From assembly GCA_041390365.1 (NCBI GenBank), contig JAWKQB010000002.1, positions 248,001 to 312,000 of the forward strand: 64,000 bases of DNA. The letters are read 5' to 3'. Source of the stretch: Syntrophotaleaceae bacterium. GTDB taxonomy: Bacteria; Desulfobacterota; Desulfuromonadia; Desulfuromonadales; Syntrophotaleaceae. Under the pieces are notes generated by a model. It saw only the letters and a program-made list of their open reading frames with translations, had not been told where the DNA came from and did no database searches. Shown one piece after another: positions 54,805 through 63,146 of this stretch (the stretch's first letter is position 1; each line of letters opens with the position of its first letter). The position numbers and the translations under genes are program-made.

Positions 54805-55151
54805 CGGTGAAATTGTTTTCCCTTTTTCTTTTTTGCTGGTCACTCAAGTTTCCGGGTAATCGAAACCGCTCAATCGGGGTCGGGTTCGGTCTCGGGGTCA
54901 CTATCAAGAATGCACAGTAATCACCGGAAATTATACGGGAAGAGGATGCCTATTGCAATGCAGCGGCCGGTTTTGTGTGTTGTTGGTATCCGAAGCCGTC
55001 CCCGACCGCGATACCGACCCCGATACCGATACCGATACCGACAGGGGAAGCTGGATAGTGGAGGGAAATATTGCGCGGGTCTCAAGCTTTTGATAGCATG
55101 TGACCTGCTTTGCCACGAAGATTAAATTGAAAAATGGTTCATGGGAGAAAC
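54805..55151. other. Intergenic region between divergent sco and slyX operons
   Basis: About 347 bp without a gene. It holds two runs of GATACC/GACCCC-type hexamers in opposite orientation (54872-54900 and 55003-55041), similar to the run at 19409-19439. Promoters for both operons must lie here, but no -35/-10 pair is convincing. Confidence 0.6.
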
Positions 55152-55343
55152 ATGCAGGAAATCATCGATCGTCTCACTGAGCTGGAGATTCGTTATTCGC
55201 ACCAGTTGCGCCTTTTGGAGGAGCTCAACGAGGTGGTGACGGAATGCAACGAACGGATTGCTCTTTTGGAAAGAGACAACCGGATGCTGCAGGAAATGCT
55301 CAGGGCTCTTGCTCCGGATTCGACGGAATCCCCCGATGAATAG
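55152..55343 (+). CDS. slyX: SlyX-family protein
   Basis: Protein of 63 residues predicted to be mostly one coiled coil (MQEIIDRLTELEIRYSHQ, LLEELNEVVTECNERI, LERDNRMLQEML). This matches SlyX, a small protein of unknown function. ATG 55152 has GGGAGAAAC upstream. Its last codons overlap the start of the rhodanese gene (ATG 55336). Confidence 0.8.
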   Translation: MQEIIDRLTELEIRYSHQLRLLEELNEVVTECNERIALLERDNRMLQEMLRALAPDSTESPDE

Positions 55344-55845
55344 CACGTGGTTGAAATTCGACTGGCGTCCGGTGGTCCGCAACGCCCTGCTGATCTCACT
55401 GGCAGCCTTCGCGCTTGGCCTGGCCGTGAACGGCAGGTTGCTCTGGCAGGTGTTCAACGGGCGAACGGTCTCCTCGGAAGCCTCCCCGGCCGCCGGGTCC
55501 GAAGTGCTGTTGCCGCTGCCGGTGGAACTGGACGAGGTGCGGGAGCTTGTCGGCGGCGAGACCCTGCTGGTGGATGCCCGTACACCGGAGGCCTATCTCG
55601 AAGGACATCTTCCGGGCGCCGTGTCCCTGCCGCTGGGCGCCGATGCAAAGCGGTTGAAGGCTTTTCGCCGGGAAGTGCCTCCGGATCGGCCGCTGATCCT
55701 CTATTGCAGCGGCTATGGCTGTCCGGATTCCTTTATCCTTGCCGAAGAACTGCTTGCTTCCGGTTATCGGGATGTCCGGGTGTACGAAGGCGGGGTGCCC
55801 GAATGGATCGATGCCGGCCTGCCCGTGGAAAAGGGGGAGTTGTGA
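55336..55845 (+). CDS. Membrane-anchored rhodanese-like protein
   Basis: Protein of 169 residues. One N-terminal helix (ALLISLAAFALGLAVNG) is followed by a periplasmic rhodanese domain: LLVDARTPEAYLEGHLPGAVSLP, and an active-site Cys in LYCSGYGCPDS. The loop has an extra Cys. It overlaps slyX by 8 bp and the next gene by 4 bp (GTGA), which indicates translational coupling. Sulfur or thiol chemistry at the cell surface is likely. Confidence 0.88.
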   Translation: MNSTWLKFDWRPVVRNALLISLAAFALGLAVNGRLLWQVFNGRTVSSEASPAAGSEVLLPLPVELDEVRELVGGETLLVDARTPEAYLEGHLPGAVSLPLGADAKRLKAFRREVPPDRPLILYCSGYGCPDSFILAEELLASGYRDVRVYEGGVPEWIDAGLPVEKGEL

Positions 55846-56270
55846 GGCGATTTTACCCGCTCTTCCCTCATGCCTGCCGCCTCGCTCTGGCCGGCATCTT
55901 TCTGTATGCAGGCATCGTCAAGGCCCTGGACGTCACCGCTTTTGCCGGCAGCGTGGCCAATTACAAAATCCTTCCCTATCAGTTGAATTTCCTGGTGGCT
56001 GCCGGTTTGCCCTACGTGGAGATGGTCGCGGGTCTGCTGCTGCTCCTTAACCGCCAGGTGCGCCCGGCCACCCTGGTGCTGGGTGCAATGAATACCGTCT
56101 TCATCGTGGCCCTGATTTCGGTCATCATCCGTGGACTCGACATCGATTGCGGCTGTTTCCGACCGGCGGGAGAGGGGCATACCACGGCCCAGGCAGCCCT
56201 GGTGCGGGACCTGGGGATTATGGTCCTGGCCGTGGTGACCTTTTTCCAGTCCGGGATAAAAGCCACCTGA
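55842..56270 (+). CDS. MauE/DoxX-like membrane protein
   Basis: Protein of 142 residues starting at GTG 55842, overlapping the rhodanese stop. Four transmembrane helices with the first-helix LALAGIFLYAGIVKALD pattern of DoxX/MauE proteins and a Cys pair in DIDCGCFRPAG. MauE-like proteins are thought to help form or relay disulfides, which agrees with the neighbouring rhodanese. The ribosome-binding site GGGGGAG lies inside the rhodanese gene. Confidence 0.82.
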   Translation: MRRFYPLFPHACRLALAGIFLYAGIVKALDVTAFAGSVANYKILPYQLNFLVAAGLPYVEMVAGLLLLLNRQVRPATLVLGAMNTVFIVALISVIIRGLDIDCGCFRPAGEGHTTAQAALVRDLGIMVLAVVTFFQSGIKAT

Positions 56271-56273
56271 GGC

Positions 56274-57854
56274 ATGCCGGTTCTGCTGCTGCATCCTCCG
56301 GCGGTCAAGCCCGCCGGCCCCCCGTTGGGAATTGCCGTGCTGCTTGGCCATCTGCGCAGTCGCGGGATTTCCGTTTCGGCTATCGATGCCAATCTGCAAG
56401 CCTGTCTTTATCTGCTGGAACCCGGCCGCCTGGCGAATCAAGCCGGCCCCGACCCCGGTACTGCCCTTGCAAGGGCCATAAGACATGTCCCCCGGGCCCT
56501 GGAACTGCTTCGATCCCCTGCCGCTGCGGCCGCTTTCGCCCGCTACCAGACGGCAGTGGGACATCTCAACACGGCCCTGGGAGTTTATCGGGGCTTTCAG
56601 GGTGAGGAGCGACTGACCCTGGGCGATTACAGCCACAGCCGGCTTTCGGCGTTTTCACCAGAGCATCTTGCACGGTTGGCAACAGGCAAGGAATCGACCC
56701 TCTTCAGCGCCTATTTTCACGAAAAGCTGCTGCCTGACATTGCCGACAGGAACCCCCGGCTCATCGCCCTTTCGATCAACTATCGGCATCAGGTGCTGCC
56801 GGCCTTCGAGCTGGCGGGTCTGCTGCGCCGCCGCTTTCCGGGGGCTCTGCTGGTGGCCGGCGGTGGCCTGCTCACCTCCTGGAAGGCTGTCCTGCTGCAG
56901 CGGAATCTGGTTTTGCCCCCCTTCGATCACATCGCGTTCGGTCCCGGTGAAAGCGTCCTTGCCCGACTCGCAATGGACGGGAGAAGGGCCGAACATTTCC
57001 TCGAATCCGCTGCGGAACTGGTTTTTCAGCCCGATTTCAGTGGCCTCGATCCCGCGGAATACCTGAATCCCCATCCGATCCTGCCCTTGACCGCCAGTCG
57101 GGGATGCTACTGGGAGCGATGCCTTTTCTGTCCGGAAGCGGTGGCTCCAACGCACCCTTTTGCCGCCGCTGAACCTTGCGCCTTTCCCGAGCTGATAATC
57201 GGACTTGCCGAACAGTGGCGGACAGGGCACTTCCATCTCACCGACAACGCCCTGCCGATCCCCCATTTGCGGGCCATGGCGTCACGCAAGGAGGAGCTGA
57301 AAAATTTTTCCTGGTATGGTTTCGTCCGTTTCGAGCCGGGGCTTGCCGACCCTGCCCTGGCCGCGGATCTCGCCCGCGCCGGGTGCCGTATGTTGCAGCT
57401 CGGCCTGGAAAGCGGCTCGCAAGAGGTGCTGGACCGGCTCGGGAAGGGTACCCGGCTGGAGACCGCTGCTGCTGTTCTGCACAACCTGCACGGAGCCGGC
57501 ATCGCTACCTATGTCTACATCATGCTCGGGACTCCTGAAGAGACGGAGGAGGATCGGCGCCTGACCCTGGCCTTTCTCGAAAAGCACGCCGCAAGCATCG
57601 ATTTCCTCAACCTGGCGATCATGAACCTGCCCAAGGATTCGGTGCTGCCGGGAGAGGGGTCACTGCCCGATTCCAAGGAGGACTCCCTCGCCCTCTATCG
57701 CCCGGTGGACGAAGAAGCCGTCCAGCGCCGCGCCGCACGCCGGTTCCTGCAGCGGGAATTGCTCGCCTCGCCGGCCATCCGCGCCATCGTTCACCGCACC
57801 CCGCCGCTGTTCACCTCGAACCATGCGATGTTCTTCGGCCAGAAGCGGGGCTAG
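56274..57854 (+). CDS. B12-binding-domain radical SAM protein
   Basis: Protein of 526 residues. An N-terminal cobalamin-binding-like fold (LLLHPPAVKPAGPPLGIAVL) with a long helical insert, then the radical SAM core with the cluster motif RGCYWERCLFCPE (CX4CX2C), followed by QLGLESGSQEVLDRLGKGT and YIMLGTPEETEED. The substrate is unknown. It begins 3 bp after the MauE-like gene and is the last gene of the slyX operon. Confidence 0.9.
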   Translation: MPVLLLHPPAVKPAGPPLGIAVLLGHLRSRGISVSAIDANLQACLYLLEPGRLANQAGPDPGTALARAIRHVPRALELLRSPAAAAAFARYQTAVGHLNTALGVYRGFQGEERLTLGDYSHSRLSAFSPEHLARLATGKESTLFSAYFHEKLLPDIADRNPRLIALSINYRHQVLPAFELAGLLRRRFPGALLVAGGGLLTSWKAVLLQRNLVLPPFDHIAFGPGESVLARLAMDGRRAEHFLESAAELVFQPDFSGLDPAEYLNPHPILPLTASRGCYWERCLFCPEAVAPTHPFAAAEPCAFPELIIGLAEQWRTGHFHLTDNALPIPHLRAMASRKEELKNFSWYGFVRFEPGLADPALAADLARAGCRMLQLGLESGSQEVLDRLGKGTRLETAAAVLHNLHGAGIATYVYIMLGTPEETEEDRRLTLAFLEKHAASIDFLNLAIMNLPKDSVLPGEGSLPDSKEDSLALYRPVDEEAVQRRAARRFLQRELLASPAIRAIVHRTPPLFTSNHAMFFGQKRG

Positions 57855-58183
57855 TGTCCCGTGCGGGTAGTCGTGTCAAATAATTCTGAGACATTTTTGG
57901 TACTGCCAAGGCGTCGCCAATGCAGGCCTAGCCGTGCGCTAAATCAAATTGGCGCAACGCAGGCAGGGCCGAAAAGGGCCAGAATTAGAAGACAGGATTA
58001 ACCGCACGGAGCACTAGGTGTCCACCAAATTAAAAGTTTCCCTGGGTCTCTGTGTCCTCAAGTGAGCGAAGCGAAGTTGTGGTGAAATGAATTTTTCGGT
58101 TTTTCACCCGAGACCAAAAATAGACTTCCAATGCCACTTGTGATAAACCGGCCTCAGATCACTTTGGGAGAATTTATCCATTT
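57855..58183. other. Gene-free stretch with dispersed-repeat character
   Basis: About 329 bp with no convincing coding frame. It contains a TCTCTGTGTCCTC...GTGGTGAAAT stretch (about 58034-58088), a type found repeatedly between genes in environmental bacteria, and an AT-rich TCAAATAATTCTGAGACA piece near 57886. Both resemble eroded mobile-element or repeat debris. No terminator with a U-tract was seen. Confidence 0.5.
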
Positions 58184-59233
58184 ATGAACGACTGGCAGCG
58201 ACAACTCGCAGCGGCTCTCACCGATCCTGCCGAACTGGCAGATCGGTTCGCGATCGATCCGGCGCCTTTGCGGGAAGTGGTGCGGCGCTATCCCATGCGC
58301 ATCACCTCCTACTATCTCGGTCTGATCGAAGGGCCCGGCGACCCTGTCTGGCGACAGTGCGTGCCCGATGTGCGGGAGCTGGATATCAGCCAGGACATTC
58401 CCGATCCTCTCGATGAGGAGCGGTTGTCTCCGGTGCCGCTGGTGGTTCACAGGTATCCAGACCGGGTTCTTCTGCTGGCCAGCGGCGAATGCGCGGTCTA
58501 CTGCCGGTTCTGCACGCGCAAACGCAAGATCGGGTGTCCCGGCATGGCGGTATCCGAATCGGGTCTGGAAGCTGCACTGGAATACATTGCCCGCAACTCA
58601 CAGATCAGCGACGTCATCGTTTCCGGGGGCGACCCGCTGCTGCTCGAAGACGACCGGCTGGAAAAGCTCCTGTCCCGCCTGCGGGCTATTCCCCACGTTG
58701 AAGTGATCCGCCTCGGCAGCCGGGTTCCCGTCACCCTGCCCGAACGTATCACCGAATCCCTCTGCAGCATGCTCCGACGGCACCATCCCGTCTACCTCAA
58801 CACTCATTTCAATCACCCCAGGGAGCTGACCCCGGCCGCCGCACAAGCTTGTGGCCGGCTGGCCGACGCCGGTCTGTCTCTCGGCAACCAGACCGTCCTG
58901 CTGCAGGGAGTCAACGATTCCGCCGCCGTCATGCGGCAGCTGGTCAAGGGCCTTTTGAAGATGCGGGTGCGGCCCTACTATCTGCATCATATGGACCTTG
59001 TCGCCGGCACCGGCCATTTTCGAACCCGTATCGAAACCGGGCTGGACATCATTGCCGCCCTGCGGGGTCCTGTTTCCGGTCTCGCCGTCCCGCATTACGT
59101 CATCGATGCACCCGGGGGCAAAGGAAAAATCCCTCTGCAGCCGGAATACCTGATCCGTCTCGGCGATCAGGCGCTACTTCGCACGCCCGGGGGGGAACCC
59201 ATCGTCTTTCCCAACAGAGCGAGCTCTGATTAA
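58184..59233 (+). CDS. KamA-family radical SAM lysine aminomutase-like protein
   Basis: Protein of 349 residues. The radical SAM motif is ECAVYCRFCTRKRKIG (CX3CX2C). The PLP-lysine region and the HTHFNHPRELT segment match lysine 2,3-aminomutase and EF-P beta-lysine (EpmB) enzymes. The length is closest to EpmB. No efp, epmA or lysine-degradation genes are adjacent, so KamA and EpmB roles cannot be separated. The ATG at 58184 lacks a strong ribosome-binding site. Confidence 0.88.
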   Translation: MNDWQRQLAAALTDPAELADRFAIDPAPLREVVRRYPMRITSYYLGLIEGPGDPVWRQCVPDVRELDISQDIPDPLDEERLSPVPLVVHRYPDRVLLLASGECAVYCRFCTRKRKIGCPGMAVSESGLEAALEYIARNSQISDVIVSGGDPLLLEDDRLEKLLSRLRAIPHVEVIRLGSRVPVTLPERITESLCSMLRRHHPVYLNTHFNHPRELTPAAAQACGRLADAGLSLGNQTVLLQGVNDSAAVMRQLVKGLLKMRVRPYYLHHMDLVAGTGHFRTRIETGLDIIAALRGPVSGLAVPHYVIDAPGGKGKIPLQPEYLIRLGDQALLRTPGGEPIVFPNRASSD

Positions 59234-59511
59234 CGGATCGCTCTCACCTTAAAGGTAATGCTTTCGGCTTCTTGAAAAAAGAACGCCCCGGGGGAGGGGG
59301 GCCGCCGGGACGTAATAAAGGAGATGATATGAAAGAAAGCGGTCGTTGACCGCTCCGGGGGTAAGATAGAGCTTTCCGGAGTAGATAGGCTATAGGCTGG
59401 ATGTTGTACTGGGGCGTTGACCCTGAAAAGGAGATTAGACTTTGCCTGTAGCTGAAACGTCACCGTGGGGCCTGGACCCTGGATAGGAGGCTGGTGGTCA
59501 CCGATTCGCAT

Positions 59512-59540
59512 CTACTCCACACAACCAAGAACAGGAGTAG
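59512..59540 (+). promoter_or_regulatory. Hairpin that buries the transposase ribosome-binding site
   Basis: CTACTCC (59512-59518) pairs with GGAGTAG (59534-59540) over a 15-nt loop. The GGAG is the likely Shine-Dalgarno sequence, 5-8 bp before ATG 59546. This would hold transposase translation low. Confidence 0.6.
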
Positions 59541-59543
59541 AGA
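59521..59543 (+). repeat. Direct repeat, left copy, flanking the transposase gene
   Basis: ACAACCAAGAA followed by CAG and GAGTAGA. The right copy is at 60572-60589: ACAACCAAGAA followed directly by GAGTAGA. The pair flanks the transposase gene with a 3-bp difference between copies. Confidence 0.7.
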
Positions 59544-59545
59544 CA

Positions 59546-60559
59546 ATGGTTAGATTTATCGGGATTGACCTTCACAAGACGGCATTTACGGTCTGTTTTC
59601 TGGAGGGCGAAGAGAAGCGGCTGGAGAGTTACAAGATTGGCGAGATGGATCGGTTTCGGTCGGAGTTGCGCCGGGATGATAAATTGGCGTTGGAGACCAC
59701 GACCAACACCCGGAGTTTCATCAAACAGATCCGGGATGCGGTGGGCTCAATCCACGTGATCAACACCATGCAGTTCAAGGTGGTCAGCCAGTCGGTCAAG
59801 AAAACGGATGCCAACGATGCCGAGACCATGGCGTTTTTCCTGAGCAAGGGGATGCTGCCGGAAGTGCGAATGAAGGACGAACACTACGCAGAGCTTGAGA
59901 GTCTGGCCAACACACGGCACAAGCTGGTGCAGTTGCGTACGGCGCTGAAGAACAAGATACACAACATCCTCAACGCCCAGGGAATTGTGACGAAGAAGGA
60001 AAGCCTGTCGAGCCGCAAGGGGTTGGAGAAGGTCCTCAATCATCCGATCAGCGCGGTGGCCGCCATCGAACTGGAAGTGATCGTCGAGCAGATCAAGGGG
60101 CTTGACGCCGGCATCGCCAGGATCGACCAGGAGCTGGCCGACAAGGGCAAGAAACTCGATGGCCACGAGAACATCACCAGCATCAAGGGGGTGGGCGACA
60201 AGGGCGGCGCGATCCTGCTCAGCGTGATTGGCAACATCGAAGACTTTGAGGACGAGAAGAAACTGGCAGCCTACTTCGGCATTGTCCCTCGGGTCAGCAA
60301 TTCCAACGAGACCAACCGCCAGGGGCGCATCACCAAGCGCGGGAGCAAGTTGGGCCGAACCACGCTGGTGCAGTGCACACTGATAGCGATTCGTTATTCC
60401 CCGTACCTGAAAGCGTTTTACGAGAAGCTCAAGGCGAAGAAGGGGTCGGGCAAGGCGATCATCGCCACGGCCAAGAAACTGTTGGGCATCATTTATCTGA
60501 CACTGAAGAACAAGTGGGTCTTTGAGGACTTTCCGAATTTCGTCCTGAAAGAGAGCTGA
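59546..60559 (+). CDS. IS110-family transposase
   Basis: Protein of 337 residues. The N-terminal RuvC-like DEDD domain shows Asp in FIGIDLHK, Glu in LALETTTNT, and Asp in KKTDANDAETMAF. A central coiled region leads to the C-terminal transposase domain with IKGVGDKGGAILLSVIG and the catalytic Ser region GRITKRGSKLGRTTLVQC. All key residues are present, so it is probably functional. ATG 59546 is used; the longer frame runs into the non-coding left end. Confidence 0.95.
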   Translation: MVRFIGIDLHKTAFTVCFLEGEEKRLESYKIGEMDRFRSELRRDDKLALETTTNTRSFIKQIRDAVGSIHVINTMQFKVVSQSVKKTDANDAETMAFFLSKGMLPEVRMKDEHYAELESLANTRHKLVQLRTALKNKIHNILNAQGIVTKKESLSSRKGLEKVLNHPISAVAAIELEVIVEQIKGLDAGIARIDQELADKGKKLDGHENITSIKGVGDKGGAILLSVIGNIEDFEDEKKLAAYFGIVPRVSNSNETNRQGRITKRGSKLGRTTLVQCTLIAIRYSPYLKAFYEKLKAKKGSGKAIIATAKKLLGIIYLTLKNKWVFEDFPNFVLKES

Positions 60560-60571
60560 AAACAGAACCTT

Positions 60572-60589
60572 ACAACCAAGAAGAGTAGA
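60572..60589 (+). repeat. Direct repeat, right copy, flanking the transposase gene
   Basis: ACAACCAAGAA plus GAGTAGA, matching the left copy at 59521-59543 apart from a 3-bp CAG insertion there. Confidence 0.7.
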
Positions 60590-60630
60590 TTTCTTTCATA
60601 GGAGGATAGCATGGACAATGCGGTTTACGT

Positions 60631-60813
60631 TCAGGCCGGAGATACGCCCAACGCCATTAAAGTCTTGATGATCACCTGCTTGCGCTCCTTGAGCACATCT
60701 CGATAGTCCTGGCTGTCAGTATTGGAAATTTCCATCCGCAGGTCGCTGAGTTCCACTTCAAGGATGCTGACCAGAATTTCCTTTTCCATCGGGTTCAGTT
60801 CGAGCTGGTACAT
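60631..60813 (-). CDS. Small conserved helical protein
   Basis: Protein of 60 residues starting MYQLELNPMEKEIL. It is almost wholly helical and charged (VELSDLRMEISNTDSQDY, LKERKQVIIKTLMAL). Similar small proteins of about 60 residues occur in Geobacter-like genomes without a known function; this is recalled from family style and was not searched. GGGAGGCACTCC precedes the ATG. The 3' end lies about 30 bp beyond the IS110 element. Confidence 0.65.
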   Translation of the reverse strand: MYQLELNPMEKEILVSILEVELSDLRMEISNTDSQDYRDVLKERKQVIIKTLMALGVSPA

Positions 60814-60954
60814 GGAGTGCCTCCCGGTATCGATGCTTGTTTTTCGCGCCCCACTTACTAATATATTAATACACTTTTGAACGGGCGCAACATCGCCCAC
60901 CAATTGGGACCACACCGACGCTCGGTAAAACTTTTTTCGAAGGGGCAAGGCGGG

Positions 60955-61953
60955 ATGGCCGACCAATCATGGAGTCCGCGGAGCCTGCTGGCGACATCCA
61001 ATAGCTATTGGCAGACCTGCGTTTTGCATGCCGCGGTCGAGCTCGATCTGTTCACGCCTTTGGATGAAAGGAGCGAGACACCGCAGACTCTTGCCTTGCT
61101 GATCGGGGCTGACCGTGATGCCCTGGAAAGGCTCCTCGGTGCCCTTGCTGCGATGAAACTGCTGGTTAAGAAGGGTGATGGCGAGTTTACCTGCCCTCAG
61201 AACGTAGCTCAGTTGCTGTCCCGGAGATCCCCTCGCTATCTGGGTCATATCGTACTGCACCATCAGCAGTTGATGGAATCGTGGAAACGGCTGAGCCAGG
61301 CGGTGAAAAGCGGCCTGCCGGTCAGACAGCCCTATGCCGGGGATGATCCGGAATGGCGGCGGAACTTTCTGCTCGGCATGTTCGACCTCGCCAGGCTGCT
61401 GGCTCCGAAAATGGCCGCAGCGATCGATCTGTCGGACCGACGCAGACTGATCGATCTTGGGGGAGGCCCGGGAACCTGGGCTATTCATTTCTGCCTTGAA
61501 AACCCGAAACTTGAAGCGGTTGTCTACGATCTGCCCACGACCCGTCCCTTCGCCGAGGAGACCATCGCCCGCTTCGGTTTGAGCGACCGCATTTCCTTCC
61601 AGGCAGGCAACTTCCTCAAAGAAAAAATCCCGGGCAGCTATCACGTTGCCTGGCTTTCCCACATCCTGCATGGGGAAGGACCCGGGGATGTCCGCATCAT
61701 TCTGGAGCAGGCCGCTTCCGTTCTGGAGCCCGGCGGCCTTCTCCTGATCCATGAATTTGTCCTCGACGACGATCTGGCCGGACCGCTGTTTCCGGCCCTC
61801 TTTTCCCTCAACATGCTGCTTGGCACCCGGGAAGGGCGATCCTATTCCGAAACGCAGCTATTCGACTTTCTGCGGTCGGCCGGATTCCGGGATCTGCGCC
61901 GTTTGGCCCTCGACCTGCCGGGAGATTCCTCGGTGATCGCTGCCATTTTGTAA
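60955..61953 (+). CDS. SAM-dependent O-methyltransferase-like protein
   Basis: Protein of 332 residues. An N-terminal winged-helix dimerisation region (~10-100), then a Rossmann methyltransferase fold with the SAM motif LIDLGGGPGTWAIHF and a later EPGGLLLIHEFVLDDD segment. This is the plant COMT / acetylserotonin methyltransferase type seen in bacterial secondary metabolism and cofactor pathways. The acceptor is unknown. ATG 60955 has AAGGCGGG upstream; the frame is open to 60877. Confidence 0.85.
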   Translation: MADQSWSPRSLLATSNSYWQTCVLHAAVELDLFTPLDERSETPQTLALLIGADRDALERLLGALAAMKLLVKKGDGEFTCPQNVAQLLSRRSPRYLGHIVLHHQQLMESWKRLSQAVKSGLPVRQPYAGDDPEWRRNFLLGMFDLARLLAPKMAAAIDLSDRRRLIDLGGGPGTWAIHFCLENPKLEAVVYDLPTTRPFAEETIARFGLSDRISFQAGNFLKEKIPGSYHVAWLSHILHGEGPGDVRIILEQAASVLEPGGLLLIHEFVLDDDLAGPLFPALFSLNMLLGTREGRSYSETQLFDFLRSAGFRDLRRLALDLPGDSSVIAAIL

Positions 61954-62053
61954 TCCGGACATCCTCAATCACCCCCTTGGTTTCAACGCGGACCTTCGGC
62001 ACGATTTTTCCCAAGATGCTAGAATGGGGTGTCTGACGCGAGGGCAGCTATCG

Positions 62054-63142
62054 ATGAAGCGGTTACGAGAGGATCTCCGTCAGGGGGATCACCTGTTGCG
62101 CGATCCGGAAGCATCGGCACAGGCCGTCGGTCTGCGCTACATGCATGACGGTCTTTCCGGCATCCGGCGCCGAAGGCACGGAAAAGGGTTCACCTACCTG
62201 GATCAGAATGGGCAAACCATCCGCGACAAGCTGATCCTGGAGCGCATCCGCAGCCTGGTCATTCCGCCGGCATGGACCGAGGTCTGGATCAGCCCAACTT
62301 CCGATGGTCATCTGCAGGCCACTGGCCGGGACGAACGGGGGCGTAAGCAGTATCTGTATCATCCGGAGTGGGCAGAGTTTCGCAACCGGGTCAAATTCTC
62401 CCATATCCTGCAGTTCGCCGATGCCTTGCCCCTGTTGAGGCGCAGGGTGGAGGCGGACCTGCGCCAGCGACGGCCTACCCGGGAGAGAATTCTTGCCGCC
62501 GTCATCCGGCTGCTGGAAAAGAGTCTGATTCGGGTCGGCAATGAAGCCTACCGGCGGGAGAACGACTCCTTCGGCCTCACCACCCTCCGGCGTCAGCACG
62601 TGGAAGTGACCGCTGCGGAGATCCGCTTCTCCTTCCGGGGAAAATCAGGCAAATGGCATGAGAGAAGCGTGCGGGACCGGCGAGTCGCCGGGGTTTTGCG
62701 GAAAATCCTCGAACTGCCCGGGCAGGAGCTGTTCCGCTATCTGGACGACGAGGGGGAGTTGCGTACCGTCGCTTCGGAAGATGTGAACGAATACCTGCAG
62801 GCGGCGACCGGTTCGGAATTTACCGCCAAGGACATCCGGACCTGGCATGCCACGGTTGGTGCCGCGGACGCCCTGCGGTCCCTGGGACCGGCAGAATCCG
62901 CCTCTCAGGAAAAGAAGAACATAGCTGCGGCCCTGCGCCAGGTGGCCGGACTCCTGGGCAACCGTCCGGCCGCCAGCCGCAAGTACTACATCCACCCGCT
63001 AATCCTGCAATCCTATGCGGAGGGGACGCTGCTTCCCGCCCTCGATCTGATCCTGGAAAAAGTCGAAGAAAACCGCCCTCCGGAACTGGACCCCATGGAG
63101 ACGGCGGTGAAGATTTTCCTCGAATTCCGCCGCTCAATGTAG
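62054..63142 (+). CDS. DNA topoisomerase IB (poxvirus-like)
   Basis: Protein of 362 residues. An N-terminal beta domain (GFTYLDQNGQTIRDK, IPPAWTEVWISP) and a C-terminal catalytic domain. Catalytic-site motifs are visible: RVGNEAYRRENDSFG, FRGKSGKWHERSV, FTAKDIRTWHATV, and the nucleophilic Tyr in SRKYYIHP at about residue 312. It relaxes supercoils by nicking one strand. ATG 62054 fits better than ATG 62024, since homology begins after it. It is unusual among deltaproteobacteria but known in several. Confidence 0.9.
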   Translation: MKRLREDLRQGDHLLRDPEASAQAVGLRYMHDGLSGIRRRRHGKGFTYLDQNGQTIRDKLILERIRSLVIPPAWTEVWISPTSDGHLQATGRDERGRKQYLYHPEWAEFRNRVKFSHILQFADALPLLRRRVEADLRQRRPTRERILAAVIRLLEKSLIRVGNEAYRRENDSFGLTTLRRQHVEVTAAEIRFSFRGKSGKWHERSVRDRRVAGVLRKILELPGQELFRYLDDEGELRTVASEDVNEYLQAATGSEFTAKDIRTWHATVGAADALRSLGPAESASQEKKNIAAALRQVAGLLGNRPAASRKYYIHPLILQSYAEGTLLPALDLILEKVEENRPPELDPMETAVKIFLEFRRSM

Positions 63143-63146
63143 TGGG

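Larger units (their letters stand above)
59328..59545 (+). ncRNA. Candidate IS110 bridge RNA region
   Basis: Non-coding left end of the element. It contains a perfect 7-bp hairpin AGCGGTC/GACCGCT (59338-59354), a further series of short paired segments and no reading frame of its own. In IS110-group elements the left-end transcript folds into a two-loop RNA that pairs with donor and target DNA. The loops cannot be assigned without other copies. Confidence 0.4.
59328..60600 (+). mobile_element. IS110-family insertion sequence
   Basis: An intact IS110-type transposase gene with about 220 bp of structured non-coding DNA upstream. The 11-bp inverted repeat TATGAAAGAAA (59328-59338) and TTTCTTTCATA (60590-60600) brackets it and is taken as a provisional boundary. 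IS110 elements make no target duplication, so exact ends need an empty site or other copies. Confidence 0.75.

Noticed and set aside
57855..58183. Pseudogene remnant or CRISPR array
   Set aside because: No regular spaced repeats and no protein-like frame; only repeat-like debris was seen.
58184..59233. Lysine fermentation enzyme (kamA) in a catabolic cluster
   Set aside because: None of the other lysine-degradation genes is adjacent, so only family membership is claimed.
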